From Bolinopsis microptera (lineage: Eukaryota; Ctenophora; Tentaculata; Lobata; Bolinopsidae), in contig NC_087083.1 of the NCBI RefSeq assembly GCF_026151205.1, positions 3,486,536 through 3,550,535 of the forward strand: 64,000 nt of DNA. The letters are read 5' to 3'. A program made the translations under genes and the position numbers. Below are positions 35,601 to 45,900 of the stretch, one piece after another. Position 1 is the first letter of the stretch, and each line of letters starts with the position of its first letter. The notes beneath the pieces were generated by a model. The model worked only from the letters and a program-made list of their open reading frames with translations. It was not told the origin of the DNA and searched no databases.

Positions 35601-38600
35601 CTTACCTCTAAACCTCTAATACAGGCTGAGTTTTAGCCATGAAGATGTTGCTGGTGGAGTCGCACTGCTCGCACCCCACTTACCTCTAATACAGGCTGAG
35701 TTTTAGCCATGAAGATATTGCTGGTGGAGTCGCACTGCTCGCACCCCCCTTACCTCTAATACAGGCTGAGTTTTAGCCATGAAGATGTTGCTGGTGGAGT
35801 CGCACTGCTCGCACCCCCACTTACCTCTAATACAGGCTGAGTTTTAGCCATGAAGATGTTGCTGGTGGAGTCGCACTGCTCGCACCCCACTTACCTCTAA
35901 TACAGGCTGAGTTTTAGCCATGAAGATGTTGCTGGTGGAGTCGCACTGCTCGCACCCCACTTACCTCTAATACAGGCTGAGTTTTAGCCATGAAGATGTT
36001 GCTGGTGGAGTCGCACTGCTCGCACCCCCACTTGGTGAGGTTTCTGTCACAGTGCCCGCTGAAAATAGCAAATTCTTCTCTCCCGTGGTAGTTACCGAAC
36101 CTCAGCGCTCCCGCAAACTTCATAAACCCTTCAAACTTGCCTCCAACCAGGGTAGCGTCCGTTGTGTCGAGTATCTCTATCATCTGAATGTTTTATAGTT
36201 AGTTATAAGATACCTCAACATAGCAACTATGGTTTAAAATGTTACAATTTCTTAATGTTAGTTTCTTTCTTTCTAATTATCTTTACTTTGACATATTTAA
36301 TTATGTTTATCAAAAACAGTAGAACCTATAACAACTGACCTTGTCAAGATTAGACTTATCAAAAACAGTAGAACCTATAACAACTGACCTTGTCAAGATT
36401 AGACTTATCTAACAGTAGAACCTATAACAACTGACCTTGTAAAGATTAGACTTATCTAACATTAGAACTTATAACAACTGACCTTGTCAAGATTAGACTT
36501 ATCTAACAGTAGAACCTATAACAACTGACCTTGTCAAGATTAGACTTATCTAACAGTAGAACCTATAACAACTGACCTTGTCAAGATTAGACTTATCGTT
36601 GAATACATGATCGTCATCCACCAGGAGGAAATACTTAGTTTTTACCATCTTGAGAGCCAAGTTCCTGCAGTGTAATGTGGTAAGTTTAGTGAGTAAGTGC
36701 AGTGTGTACTGTGTAGTGTAAGAATACCTGTGAGCAGGCCGAGTTTATCACAGGTACGCCCATATATGACTAGTCTGGTTGCCTCTATTTTACACTACAT
36801 GCCTAGCGAGATGCCCATATCATCACTGTCTCCTATCATTTACTGAAGGAATGGAGCCAAGTTCCTTATGGTTACTAATGGTTACTAATGGTTACTTATG
36901 ATTATTATTTTACACTACCTGCCTAGCGAGATGCCCATATCATCACTCTCTCCTATCATATACTGAAGGAAGGGAGCCAAGTTCCTAATGGTTACTAGTG
37001 GTTACTAATGGTTACTAATGGTTACTTATGATTATTATTTGACACTACCTGCCTAGTGAGATGCCCATATCATCACTCTCCCCTATCATATACTGAAGGA
37101 AGGGAGCCAAGTTCCTAATGGTTACTAGTGGTTACTAATGGTTACTAATGGTTACTTATGGTTACTTATGATTATTATTTGACACTACCTGCCTAGTGAG
37201 ATGCCCATATCATCACTCTCCCCTATCATATACTGAAGGAAGGGAGCCAAGTTCCTAATGGTTACTAGTGGTTACTAATGGTTACTAATGGTTACTAATG
37301 GTTACTAATGGTTACTTATGATTATTATTTGACACTACCTGCCTAGTGAGATGCCCATATCATCACTCTCCCCTATCATATACTGAAGGAAGGGGTACTC
37401 TTTCATATCATCCCAAACTTCTTTTGGGTAGTCGTTAGGACCATCGTCATATGCTATTATCCTTAGATCATATCCTGTAATGTGGTATTGGTCAAAGAGA
37501 TCAGGTTAAATCATTGGACAGCATGTGAAGCATATCTCAAAAAACCGAGAGGAAACCATGGTGATACTTAGCTAAATAGTAAATGATCCCTGACCGTGCG
37601 TTTATAAGTAAGTGCTGATTGTCAGTAAATGACAAACTACAAACTACAAACCTTTTTTGTCCCTGATAGATTTAGCAAGCCTCATGACAAGGTAAGGTCT
37701 TCTCGCTGTCTTTGTTACCACGGTTACACAATCAAACACTTTCTTACATCTGACAATCATTGTTTTTGTCATTATTTTAAATTTAAGTTTTCATTCAAAA
37801 AATAATTATTCTTGATTCACATCATTATAGATTTGCCTGCGTTTATTGTATTTTTATTCGAAAATTCGATCAATTATTATATAAAAGAATCAAGAATCAT
37901 TGTACCTGATGGAAAAGAGAGGTTTTAACATCTCCACTGCTTTGACAGGGGGGTTCAGTCCGCATGCTTTAAAAGTGCATGACCCGGTTGACGGGGCGAC
38001 TGTGTCTTTGAAAGTTTTTCTCTCCGACAAGAAAACTGAAAATGTTAATCAATCAGTAACAATACTATAAATTAGCAATACTAATACAATGATTGCAATG
38101 CTAATTGTTTTTATTTCATTTAACCACTTTTTTCTATTAATATATTAACATAGTCACCATAAAATTCATACTAATCTTTTTTGAAATGTTTGTACTTTGT
38201 ATGGTAAAAATTGATAATAACATTTATTGTTATTGTTACCGGGAGTAACATTGTATTGCTATGGTAACACTAAGATTAACATTGTATTGCTATGGTAACA
38301 CTGATAGTAATATTGTATTGCTATGGTAACATTGAGAGTAACATTGTATTGCTATGGTAACACTGATTGTAACATTGTATTGCTATGGTAACACTGAGTA
38401 ACATTATATTGCTATGTTAACATTGAGAGTAAAATAATACACTAACATGATTCCTCGATAAGCTCTATTCGTGAATCCTCTTCGTGACATGGCGTCAAAG
38501 CAACAGGGACATTCAAACAGGTGAATCTATTAGATTGGCGGATATCTGTCTCTGAAATAAAAAATATTGAATTTAAAATAAACAAATAGGAGAAAAAAAA

Positions 38601-41600
38601 GCTGGTAGATAAGGCAGTTACCATGGTAACCTTGTGCAATGTGCAGTTACCATGGTAACCTTGTGCAATGTGCAGTTACCATGGTAACCTTGTGCAATGT
38701 GCAGTTACCATGGTAACCTTGTGCAATGTGCAGTTACCATGGTAACCTTGTGCAATGTGTAGTTACCATGGTAACCTTGTGCAATGTGCAGTTACCATGG
38801 TAACCTTGTGCAGTTAACATAGGAAATATCTCGGGAACACTGGAACAGATAGCAACTTACGGACTGTAGGAGAGATGCACATTGTCCTGCCACCTATATC
38901 ACTTCTGATGAAGGAGTTATTAAACAGGTTGAATATCATACCCTCTTCGCAATCCACTAAATCTGAAATAGAATATTGTTAATCAAAATCAGAAAATTTA
39001 AACTGATTTCTAAGTAAAACCTTTTTATCAGTTGATTACTAAGTAGAAGGTATATTGATTTTATTATTTATTATTATAAATACTTACTTAGTGAATAAAG
39101 TTAATCTTTATTATACTTACTTAGTGAATAAAGTTTATTTTCATTATACTTACTTAGTGAATAAAGTTTATTTTTATTGAGAGCGGCACACTTTCCCGAC
39201 GGGTCGTGAATCAGTTTACCCTCCGCCGTTAAACTAAAGGTTTGTTCCTGAGGAAAGCGCGATTATTCTGCAGTTAAACTAAAGGTTTATTCCCCAATAT
39301 GCCCCCTATCCCCCACCATTGTACCCCCAATATGCCCCCTATAGGCACGTAGCCAGGGGGGGGGTCCCTACACACACCCTTGAACATTGCACCCTGATCA
39401 TGTCTTAACACCTACCCAGTCAGGATTGCAGTGGGCAACTGTAAGTTCTTTATTGTCATCATCTGCATCAATACAGCGACCACCAAACCAGATCTTTAAC
39501 CTGTTTCCTGTGAAAGTGTCACCTGAGGAAGTAACCATTAGTAACCATTAGTAACCAATAGTAATCATAGGTAACCAATAGTAACCATTAGTAACCATTA
39601 GTAACCAATAGTAATCATAAGTAACCAATAGTAACCATTAGTAACCATTAGTAACTATTAGTAACTTTTAGTAACCATTAGTGACCACTAGTAACCATTA
39701 GTAACCAATAGTAACCAATAGTAACCAATAGTAACCAATAGTAACCATTAGTGACCCCACGGTTACTCAGTTAACCTTTTTATGAATATGTTACTCATTA
39801 GTCCAAACTGTTATCTAAAACAAAATAGTAAAATAAAAGCAGCAGCAATTCAGCGGCAGATAGCGGCGAGCATTATTAAAAACTCACGGCAGTATCGAGA
39901 TAGCCCGACCACTGTCCGCGGACCACTGTCCGCGGACCACTGTAATCTAATTAAAGTAAAACTCACTGTAATCTAATTAAAGTAAAACTCACTGTAATCT
40001 AATTAAAGTAAAACTCACTGTAATCTAATTAAAGTTAAACTTACTGTAATCTAATTAAAGTTAAACTTACTGTATGTAATTAAAGTAAAACTCACTGTAT
40101 GTAATTAAAGTAAAACTCACTGTAATCTAATTAAAGTAAAACTCACTGTATGCAATTAAAGTTAAACTTACTGTAATCTAATTAAAGTAAAACTCACTGT
40201 ATGTAATTAAAGTAAAACTCACTGTAATCTAATTAAAGTTAAACTCACTGTATGTAATTAAAGTAAAACTCACTGTAATCTAATTAAAGTAAAACTCACT
40301 GTATGTAATTAAAGTAAAACTCACTGTAATCTAATTAAAGTAAAACTCACTGTATGTAATTAAAGTTAAACTCACTGTAATCTAATTAAAGTAAAACTCA
40401 CTGTATGTAATTAAAGTTAAACTTACTGTATGTAATTAAAGTAAACTCACTGTAATCTAATTAAAGTTAAACTTACTGTAATCTAATTAAAGTTAAACTT
40501 ACCGTATGTAATTAAAGTAAAACTCACTGTAATCTTATTAAAGTTAAACTCACTGTAATCTAATTAAAGTTAAACTCACTGTATGTAATTAAAGTAAAAC
40601 TCACTGTAATCTAATTAAAGTTAAACTTACTGTAATCTAATTAAAGTAAAACTTACTGTATTGGTTGGCAACAGCGCTCAGCGGCTGCGGTTTAGCTTTA
40701 CCGTCTAATTTTATAATAACTTCTGAGGGTATCTTCATGTGATCTGAAATTCAGATCACTTACTTTTAACACAGCATATTAATTAACTTACTACTTACTA
40801 TACTTAATACTAACACAGCATATTGATTAACTTGCTACTTACCATACTTACTACTAACACAGCACATTAATTAACTTACTACTTACTATACTTAATACTA
40901 AGTACTAACACAGCATATTACTGTACATAATACAGGGTGGGCCAAAAGTCAGTACCCATACGTTGGCCTTTATATAGCTCAGTCACTGGGTGCCCAATTT
41001 AAATACTTCTTTCTGGTATGACTTAGTACCACCACTGGTTCGAGGAATTTGTCAACTCGAAAAATATTCGCGTTCATTTTTTTCAAATGGAGGTTCATTT
41101 TTACATTTATTTGATAGTTTGGATAGTCGGATCAAGCTAAATGTTATTGAATTGTGTTTGGCCATTCGAATTACGTTTGTCCTGAAAGAATTAGAACTGT
41201 AGCTTCTCAGATGACCGAGATATGAAGCATAACGAGTTTATTCATTACGTGTGATCAGGTGATTGGTTTACCTAATCACGTGATAAGGTGCCCCCGTTAA
41301 CTACCCCGTTAAACATTATGGGAATTGTTAAGGGTGCCCAATTAAGGTATCGTGTCACGGTGTCACATAATCACCCAGTCAATTTTGTTAACGAGATACA
41401 GAAAATTCTTGATAACTTCGTTATTTCTAATCCGTTTTGCCTCATGTTTTCAGATCATATGCAACATTTGATAATCTACCGTCTCTGAAAAAAATTAGGC
41501 GTTCAGCATGTTCAGAGAAAACAATATAGGTGTTTTAATATTGAATGGGCGTGGTCTAAAATATTAGAATTTTCAAATTTTGACGACGGAATCCTCGAAC

Positions 41601-42033
41601 CAGTAAGTACAGTATGCCATCTGCAAAGCAACAGCTCTCAAATATAAAACACGGCGGAGCTATTAAGGCCAACGTATGGGTACTGACTTTTGGCCCACCC
41701 TGTAGTAATGTGGAAGTGTGAAACAGAATAATATTACATTTACTGGCATTTAGCAAAAACAGCAGTTCAGCAAGACAGCAGTTAAAACTGAGTCAATAAA
41801 AAGCTTAATCAATGAATAAAAAAATATTATAATATGAATAACTTAACAAATAACTAAATAAATAAGAAACCTTGTCTCCGGCTGGATCGCTCTGTGTTGA
41901 TAGTGGTGAGAGTGAAGTTGAGAGAGTTGATGCAGGGGGGACTGACGAACTGAGCAATCTCTTTAAGAGCCAGTATTGCGCAAATTAGCAGTACTACTAA
42001 ACCCACATACTTCTTCATTAGGTTACTAACCAT
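26698..42033 (-). CDS. GT12-type N-acetylgalactosaminyltransferase with R-type-lectin-like stem
   Basis: Thirteen exons on the minus strand join without a break into 545 aa: 41871-42033, 40657-40743, 39416-39522, 39154-39247, 38861-38962, 38447-38551, 37906-38035, 37652-37749, 37339-37474, 36577-36664, 35965-36183, 29230-29387 and 26698-26848. All introns are GT-AG. Residues 9-23 form a signal anchor (YVGLVVLLICAILAL), so it should be a type II Golgi protein. Exons 3-6 (about 84-219) resemble a ricin-type beta-trefoil (CIDADDD...C, QTFSL). From about 263 the sequence resembles the B4GALNT family: VTVVTKT, GRNLALKMVKTKYF, the metal-binding VDDDHVF at 356-362, and LVGG. Such enzymes move GalNAc from UDP-GalNAc to glycan acceptors. 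The acceptor is unknown. Six introns carry tandem arrays. Confidence 0.92.
26946..29077. mobile_element. AGCGCT-rich giant foldback element with 8-bp TSD
   Basis: Ends begin GGTTCTTTTGCGATAGTC and are identical inverted repeats for at least 58 bp. The 8-bp duplication GTAACTTG flanks both sides (26938-26945 and 29078-29085). The interior is built of direct and inverted 20-bp units (AGCGCTAGTTGTCGCYATCC). An 8-bp duplication fits hAT- or P-like transposition, but no transposase is present. The element lies in the last intron of the glycosyltransferase gene and contains another element at 27492-27885. Confidence 0.9.
27492..27885. mobile_element. TIR element CGAGCGTGCTAAATCACT, copy 2
   Basis: Same as 25287-25652 but with a 23-base C run (27601-27623) where the other copy has six Cs. 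The 6-bp duplication CAGCGC flanks it (27486-27491 and 27886-27891). It carries GTTAGGGTTAGGGTT. Confidence 0.88.
29400..30277. repeat. 24-bp intronic array (intron 11, 3' side)
   Basis: About 36 copies of AGGACAGGTATTAGGAAAG plus ATATT. On the gene's sense (minus) strand it is pyrimidine-rich and each unit contains two CCTAATA-type motifs resembling branch sites. It ends close to the acceptor of exon 29230-29387. Long open frames in both strands (LISFLIPV and RTGIRKDI repeats) are artefacts of the 24-bp period. Confidence 0.92.
30278..35964 (-). repeat. 70-bp array of exon-11 end plus 5' splice site, about 81 copies
   Basis: Each unit, read on the minus strand, is the last 51-58 nt of exon 35965-36183 (TGCGACTCCACCAGCAAC... 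to ...CCTGTATTAGAG) followed by GTAAGTGGGG. The true exon end is the copy at the high-coordinate edge. Units are about 97-100% alike, with a few C/A/T differences after CGCACCCC on the plus strand. The array fills most of intron 11. Confidence 0.97.
36360..36576 (-). repeat. 47-bp array of exon-10 end plus 5' splice site
   Basis: About five intronic copies of GATAAGTCTAATCTTGACAAG-type exon end followed by GTCAGTTGTTATAG, starting at the donor of exon 36577-36664. The unit is 47 bp in most copies and about 59 bp in the one with an AAAAAC insertion. Confidence 0.9.
36790..37338 (-). repeat. Intron 9 array: four 66-nt pseudo-exons
   Basis: Units of about 120-150 bp each contain (minus strand) an AG, then the first 11 nt of exon 10, then the last 54 nt of exon 9, then GTAGTG and GTTACTAATG-type filler. 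The exon-like pieces are 37189-37254, 37049-37114, 36919-36984 and 36799-36864, all exactly 66 nt. Confidence 0.88.
38036..38446. repeat. Intron 6 repeat
   Basis: Six or so copies of a 30-bp unit (GTAACATTGTATTGCTATGG) at about 38245-38440. No exon-like content. Confidence 0.8.
38610..38815. repeat. Intron 5 31-bp array with palindromic core
   Basis: Seven copies of a unit holding the 14-bp palindrome GTTACCATGGTAAC and CTTGTGCAATGTGCA. Confidence 0.9.
39070..39153 (-). repeat. Intron 4: tripled exon end and donor
   Basis: The end of exon 39154-39247 (ACTTTATTCACTAA on the minus strand) and its GTAAGTATAAT donor are present twice more in tandem just inside the intron. Confidence 0.85.
39530..39770. 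repeat. GTAACCAWTA short-period repeat (intron 2)
   Basis: About 22 copies of GTAACCATTA and GTAACCAATA. The same short motif fills parts of introns in other genes in the window. Confidence 0.9.
39950..40656 (-). repeat. Intron 2 array of donor-like 26-bp and 22-bp units
   Basis: About 28 units which on the minus strand read TTACA/GTGAGT or TTACA/GTAAGT followed by TTTACTTTAATTAGA. The array starts at the real donor of exon 40657-40743 (ATACA/GTAAGT), so each unit presents another 5' splice-site-like sequence. Confidence 0.88.
40933..41702. mobile_element. Tc1/mariner-like TIR element, copy 2
   Basis: Complete 770-bp copy with TIRs CAGGGTGGGCCAAAAGTCAG and TA on both sides. It sits in intron 1 of the glycosyltransferase gene. 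No transposase frame. Confidence 0.9.
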
Positions 42034-42837
42034 CCTGCCTATATACCTTCAGTGCAGAGCTTTTAGTAATAATAACTAAATACTTCGGACAACCATGGCT
42101 ATATAGTTAACCTTTTTATTAAACAGTAAAGACAATTCGGAGGACGACTAACCACACAGTTTTAGTCGTCCTTACAGTTGGCACTACTAGAGGCCAGAGG
42201 GGGGTGCCAATTTGCTGATTTTGATGCCAAGTTGATGCAAATAAGTTCAATTTATCGTCCTATAGCCGCAAAAAAGAGAGGGTGCGAACAAAGCAAATAA
42301 AACTGCCAAAGCATAAGCAAAAGACATGAAAAAGACATGAAATAATTTTAGGGGCTAAAATTGCGAGGTTACACTAATTAAGGAACTCGTTTACCTTGGC
42401 AACTGTGTTACCTTGGCAACCCCTTGTTATACTTGCCAACTGTGTGCAATACAATCTAACAAGTCGGTGTTATAGCTGTAATTGTACTGTGTCGTGTGTA
42501 AAAATGCCAACAACAAAAAGGGGGACAATGACCTTCACAAAAAGTGGTAAATAGGTGTCATGTAAGAGGAGCTCTATAGTAACAATTAAAACTTTGAGAC
42601 AATTCACGTGTAATTCGGAGCAACTATTTCCTGTGTTATATGTATAGATTGTGTAGTTTCTTTAGTATAAGGCAACAAATATTTAAGTAAGATTTGCGAT
42701 TAAGTTGGTCTACAAGTATTAAACTGGAAGTAACCCGAGTTAAGATAGCATCAGCAGAAATACACAACTCAAATTAAACTCTAGCTATGTCCTGTGAGAT
42801 TGCAATCACACGGAACTCTGAAATAGTGACACCTCGT

Positions 42838-42873
<36 letters not shown>

Positions 42874-43225
42874 TGTAACACCTAATGTGTAATCAGCTTT
42901 ATATTATCCAGTGCTACTGCTAACAGGAATACAATAAATCACGGTGCTTTAATTACATTTCAGTTTGATCTTACATCCAATAATACAATTACATCCGGGA
43001 TTAGATTACAATATCCACCCCTCGTTTATATAGAAGGGGTATATTATATATATATACGATATATGATATCCCTGTAAAAATATCGTGAAACCTCATACTG
43101 ATGGGCGCTGTAAGCCTCGTGGCTCGTATATTATATCAGACTGCAAAGTCAAGAACACTGATTCTCATCCTAGTGCCAAATCACGTACAAATTTTCTATA
43201 AAATTGTATAAGAGTATAAGCTGTT
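42034..43225. other. Glycosyltransferase upstream region
   Basis: No gene visible. It contains a 32-base C run (42839-42870). The minus-strand promoter of the glycosyltransferase should lie in the first few hundred bases; I see no decisive core motif. Confidence 0.4.
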
Positions 43226-44036
43226 TGATCAATTGTTCGATCAGTTGTTCGATCAGTTGTTCGATCAATTGTTCGATCAGTGGTTCGATCAGTTGTTCGA
43301 TCAGTTGTTCAACCAATTCTTCGATCAGTTATTCGATCAGTGGTTCGATCAGTGGTTCGATCAGTGGTTCGATCAGTTGTTCGACCAGTTGTTCGATCAG
43401 TGGTTCGACCAGTTGTTCGATCAGCGGTTCGACCAGTTGTTCGACCAGTTGTTCGATCAGTGGTTCGATCAGTGGTTCGATCAGTTGTTCGACCAGTTGT
43501 TCGACCAGTTGTTCGACCAGTTGTTCAACCAATTCTTTGACCAATTCTTCGACCAATTCTTCGATCAGTTATTCGATCAGTGGTTACATCAGTGGTTCGA
43601 TCAGTGGTTCGATCAGTGGTTCGATCAGTGGTTCGACCAGTTGTTCGATCAATTGTTCGATCAGTGGTTCGATCAGTGGTTCGATCAGTTATTCGATCAG
43701 TGGTTCGACCAGTGGTTCGATCAGTGGTTCGATCAGTGGTTCGATCAGTGGTTCGATCAGTGGTTCGACCAGTTGTTCGATCAGTTGTTCGATCAGTGGT
43801 TCGATCAGTGGTTCGATCAGTTGTTCAACCAATTGTTCGATCAGTTGTTTGATCAGTTGTTCGACCAGTTGTTCGACCAGTTGTTCGATCAGTTGTTCGA
43901 CCAGTTGTTCGACCAGTTGTTCGATCAGTGGATCGACCAGTGGTTCGATCAGTTGTTCGATCAGTGGATCGATTAGTGGATCGATTAGTGGATCGATTAG
44001 TGGATCGATTAGTGGATCGATTAGTGGTTCAACCAG
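43226..44036. repeat. 12-bp array TTCGATCAGTGG
   Basis: About 67 copies of a 12-bp unit (TTCGATCAGTGG / TTCGACCAGTTG) with GATCGATTAGTG variants at the right end. Open frames in four frames (FDQLFDQW, SISGSIS, VRSVVRP, EPLIEQL) are by-products of the period. Confidence 0.95.
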
Positions 44037-44604
44037 TTGATTTACCACTTGCAAAAGAAAAGAACAAAAGGTTTGGGGGAAACAGAGATAAAAAGGGGTC
44101 GCTAACGATCCATGTCCAGTAGTTTGAGCATTAAAAAGCAGGACGAACTAGACTGCAGCAACCGACAAAACAGAATTAATTAATTAATAAACTCCTAAAA
44201 TAATGATGACACGAAAAAAGGGAGTTTTAAAAGAAGTGATCCCAAGAATTAGAGTAGTTATAAGCTGACTAAAATGACAGAGGAGAGAGAGGAGTGACAT
44301 GCAGCCCAACTGAGAGTTACTGGCTCTCCCCTGTGTTTTGCTGACGTGTACTATACACTAGCTCTCATTACACTATAACTATCTTGATCTAGCAGGTATT
44401 TACTTCCTAATTTATCGAGTACAGACAGCTACAGCTCTGTGATTACAGTATTGTTGTTGGCGAATATCCGGTCCTACAGACTATTATTCTTGCTTCGAAA
44501 ATAAAAATTAGATTTGAGACAGCAAATAATTCAAACCACTCCACCGAGGCACTTCATCTCGTATCCTCCGCCATGTTTGTTTATTTTTATGGTATAGACA
44601 TATC
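44037..44604. other. Intergenic DNA
   Basis: No repeat or gene recognised. Confidence 0.35.
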
Positions 44605-44905
44605 TTACTATATAAAGCGAGACGATCTTACTATAAATATCCATACCAATTTTTTGACACCACGTCATCAACTTTAAGTTTAACAATAACGCGACTTTCC
44701 GCAAAAACAGTAAAAGATATACAACTGAAACTTTTTTGACTGGTTCAAATGCTTTAATAGCCTCCAAATCCGCATGAAAAAATTAAAAAATTGGCCAAGG
44801 AATAAGAATTTAAGTGCCCAAAATTTGGACCCCCATAAAACGCGAATTTAAACAGGTAATAATTATTTTAGTCTCTTGAGTCTTGACACCACTTTAGGGT
44901 TAGAC
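44605..44905 (+). mobile_element. GCGAGACGAT repeat element, copy 3
   Basis: Matches 13460-13750 with scattered changes, including TAAAGCGAGACGAT and CTTGAGTCTTGACACC ends. The small minus-strand open frame inside it is not conserved. Confidence 0.75.
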
Positions 44906-45309
44906 GGGTTCCTGGAAGGTAAGCACTAAAAATAAGCTGAAAGGCAGGTGCAAAGAAACCTCAAAAGCATTTATAATCTGACATCAATAAGTGATCTGTG
45001 ATTATCATCATGAAAAACGGCAAAATTGATCTTGGAAACGCAATTATTAACGGAGATACAGTCGTTTCCATGCATGATACTGATCATACAAAAAGCATAC
45101 ATAACGGCAAAGTTTCACTGTTATATACATTTTTAAAGAAACAGAGCATGCAATGCATGAGAAATGATTGCAAAGATACTAGGGAGGGTTTTTAATAATT
45201 GCTAGAGCCGGGAGATATAACGATGTTAACTACTAGAATTTAAATGTTAAACTTAGTTTTCATTATCAGATTTAAATTATATTTAGATTATGCTCCTGAG
45301 CAAACAAGG
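44906..45309. other. Intergenic DNA
   Basis: A 65-codon open stretch at 44998-45195 begins MIIIMKNGKIDLGN; it has no recognisable domain and no supporting context. Nothing else is seen. Confidence 0.3.
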
Positions 45310-45318
45310 CTGATGTCA

Positions 45319-45714
<396 letters not shown>

Positions 45715-45900
45715 TTATACAGTATAATAATATCTGCATTATCGCGATGTAGATTGTATACTGTAGATTGTATGTAGCTCCCATATGGTCACGTGTACAA
45801 AGATAAAAAGTCTCCAGAATCCATGTGATTGTGTGCCTGGTTTACTTTAATGTTAGTGCTAGTTTCGTTCTCTTATATTGTTTCAGCTGATCAAACCACA

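Noticed and set aside
30278..36030. CRISPR-like array
   Set aside because: The units are full tandem copies with no variable spacers, come from an exon end, and lie in animal DNA.
43204..44122. Overlapping open frames with FDQLFDQW, SISGSIS, VRSVVRP and EPLIEQL repeats
   Set aside because: A 12-bp repeat keeps four frames open at once. No start context, splice sites or unique sequence support a protein.
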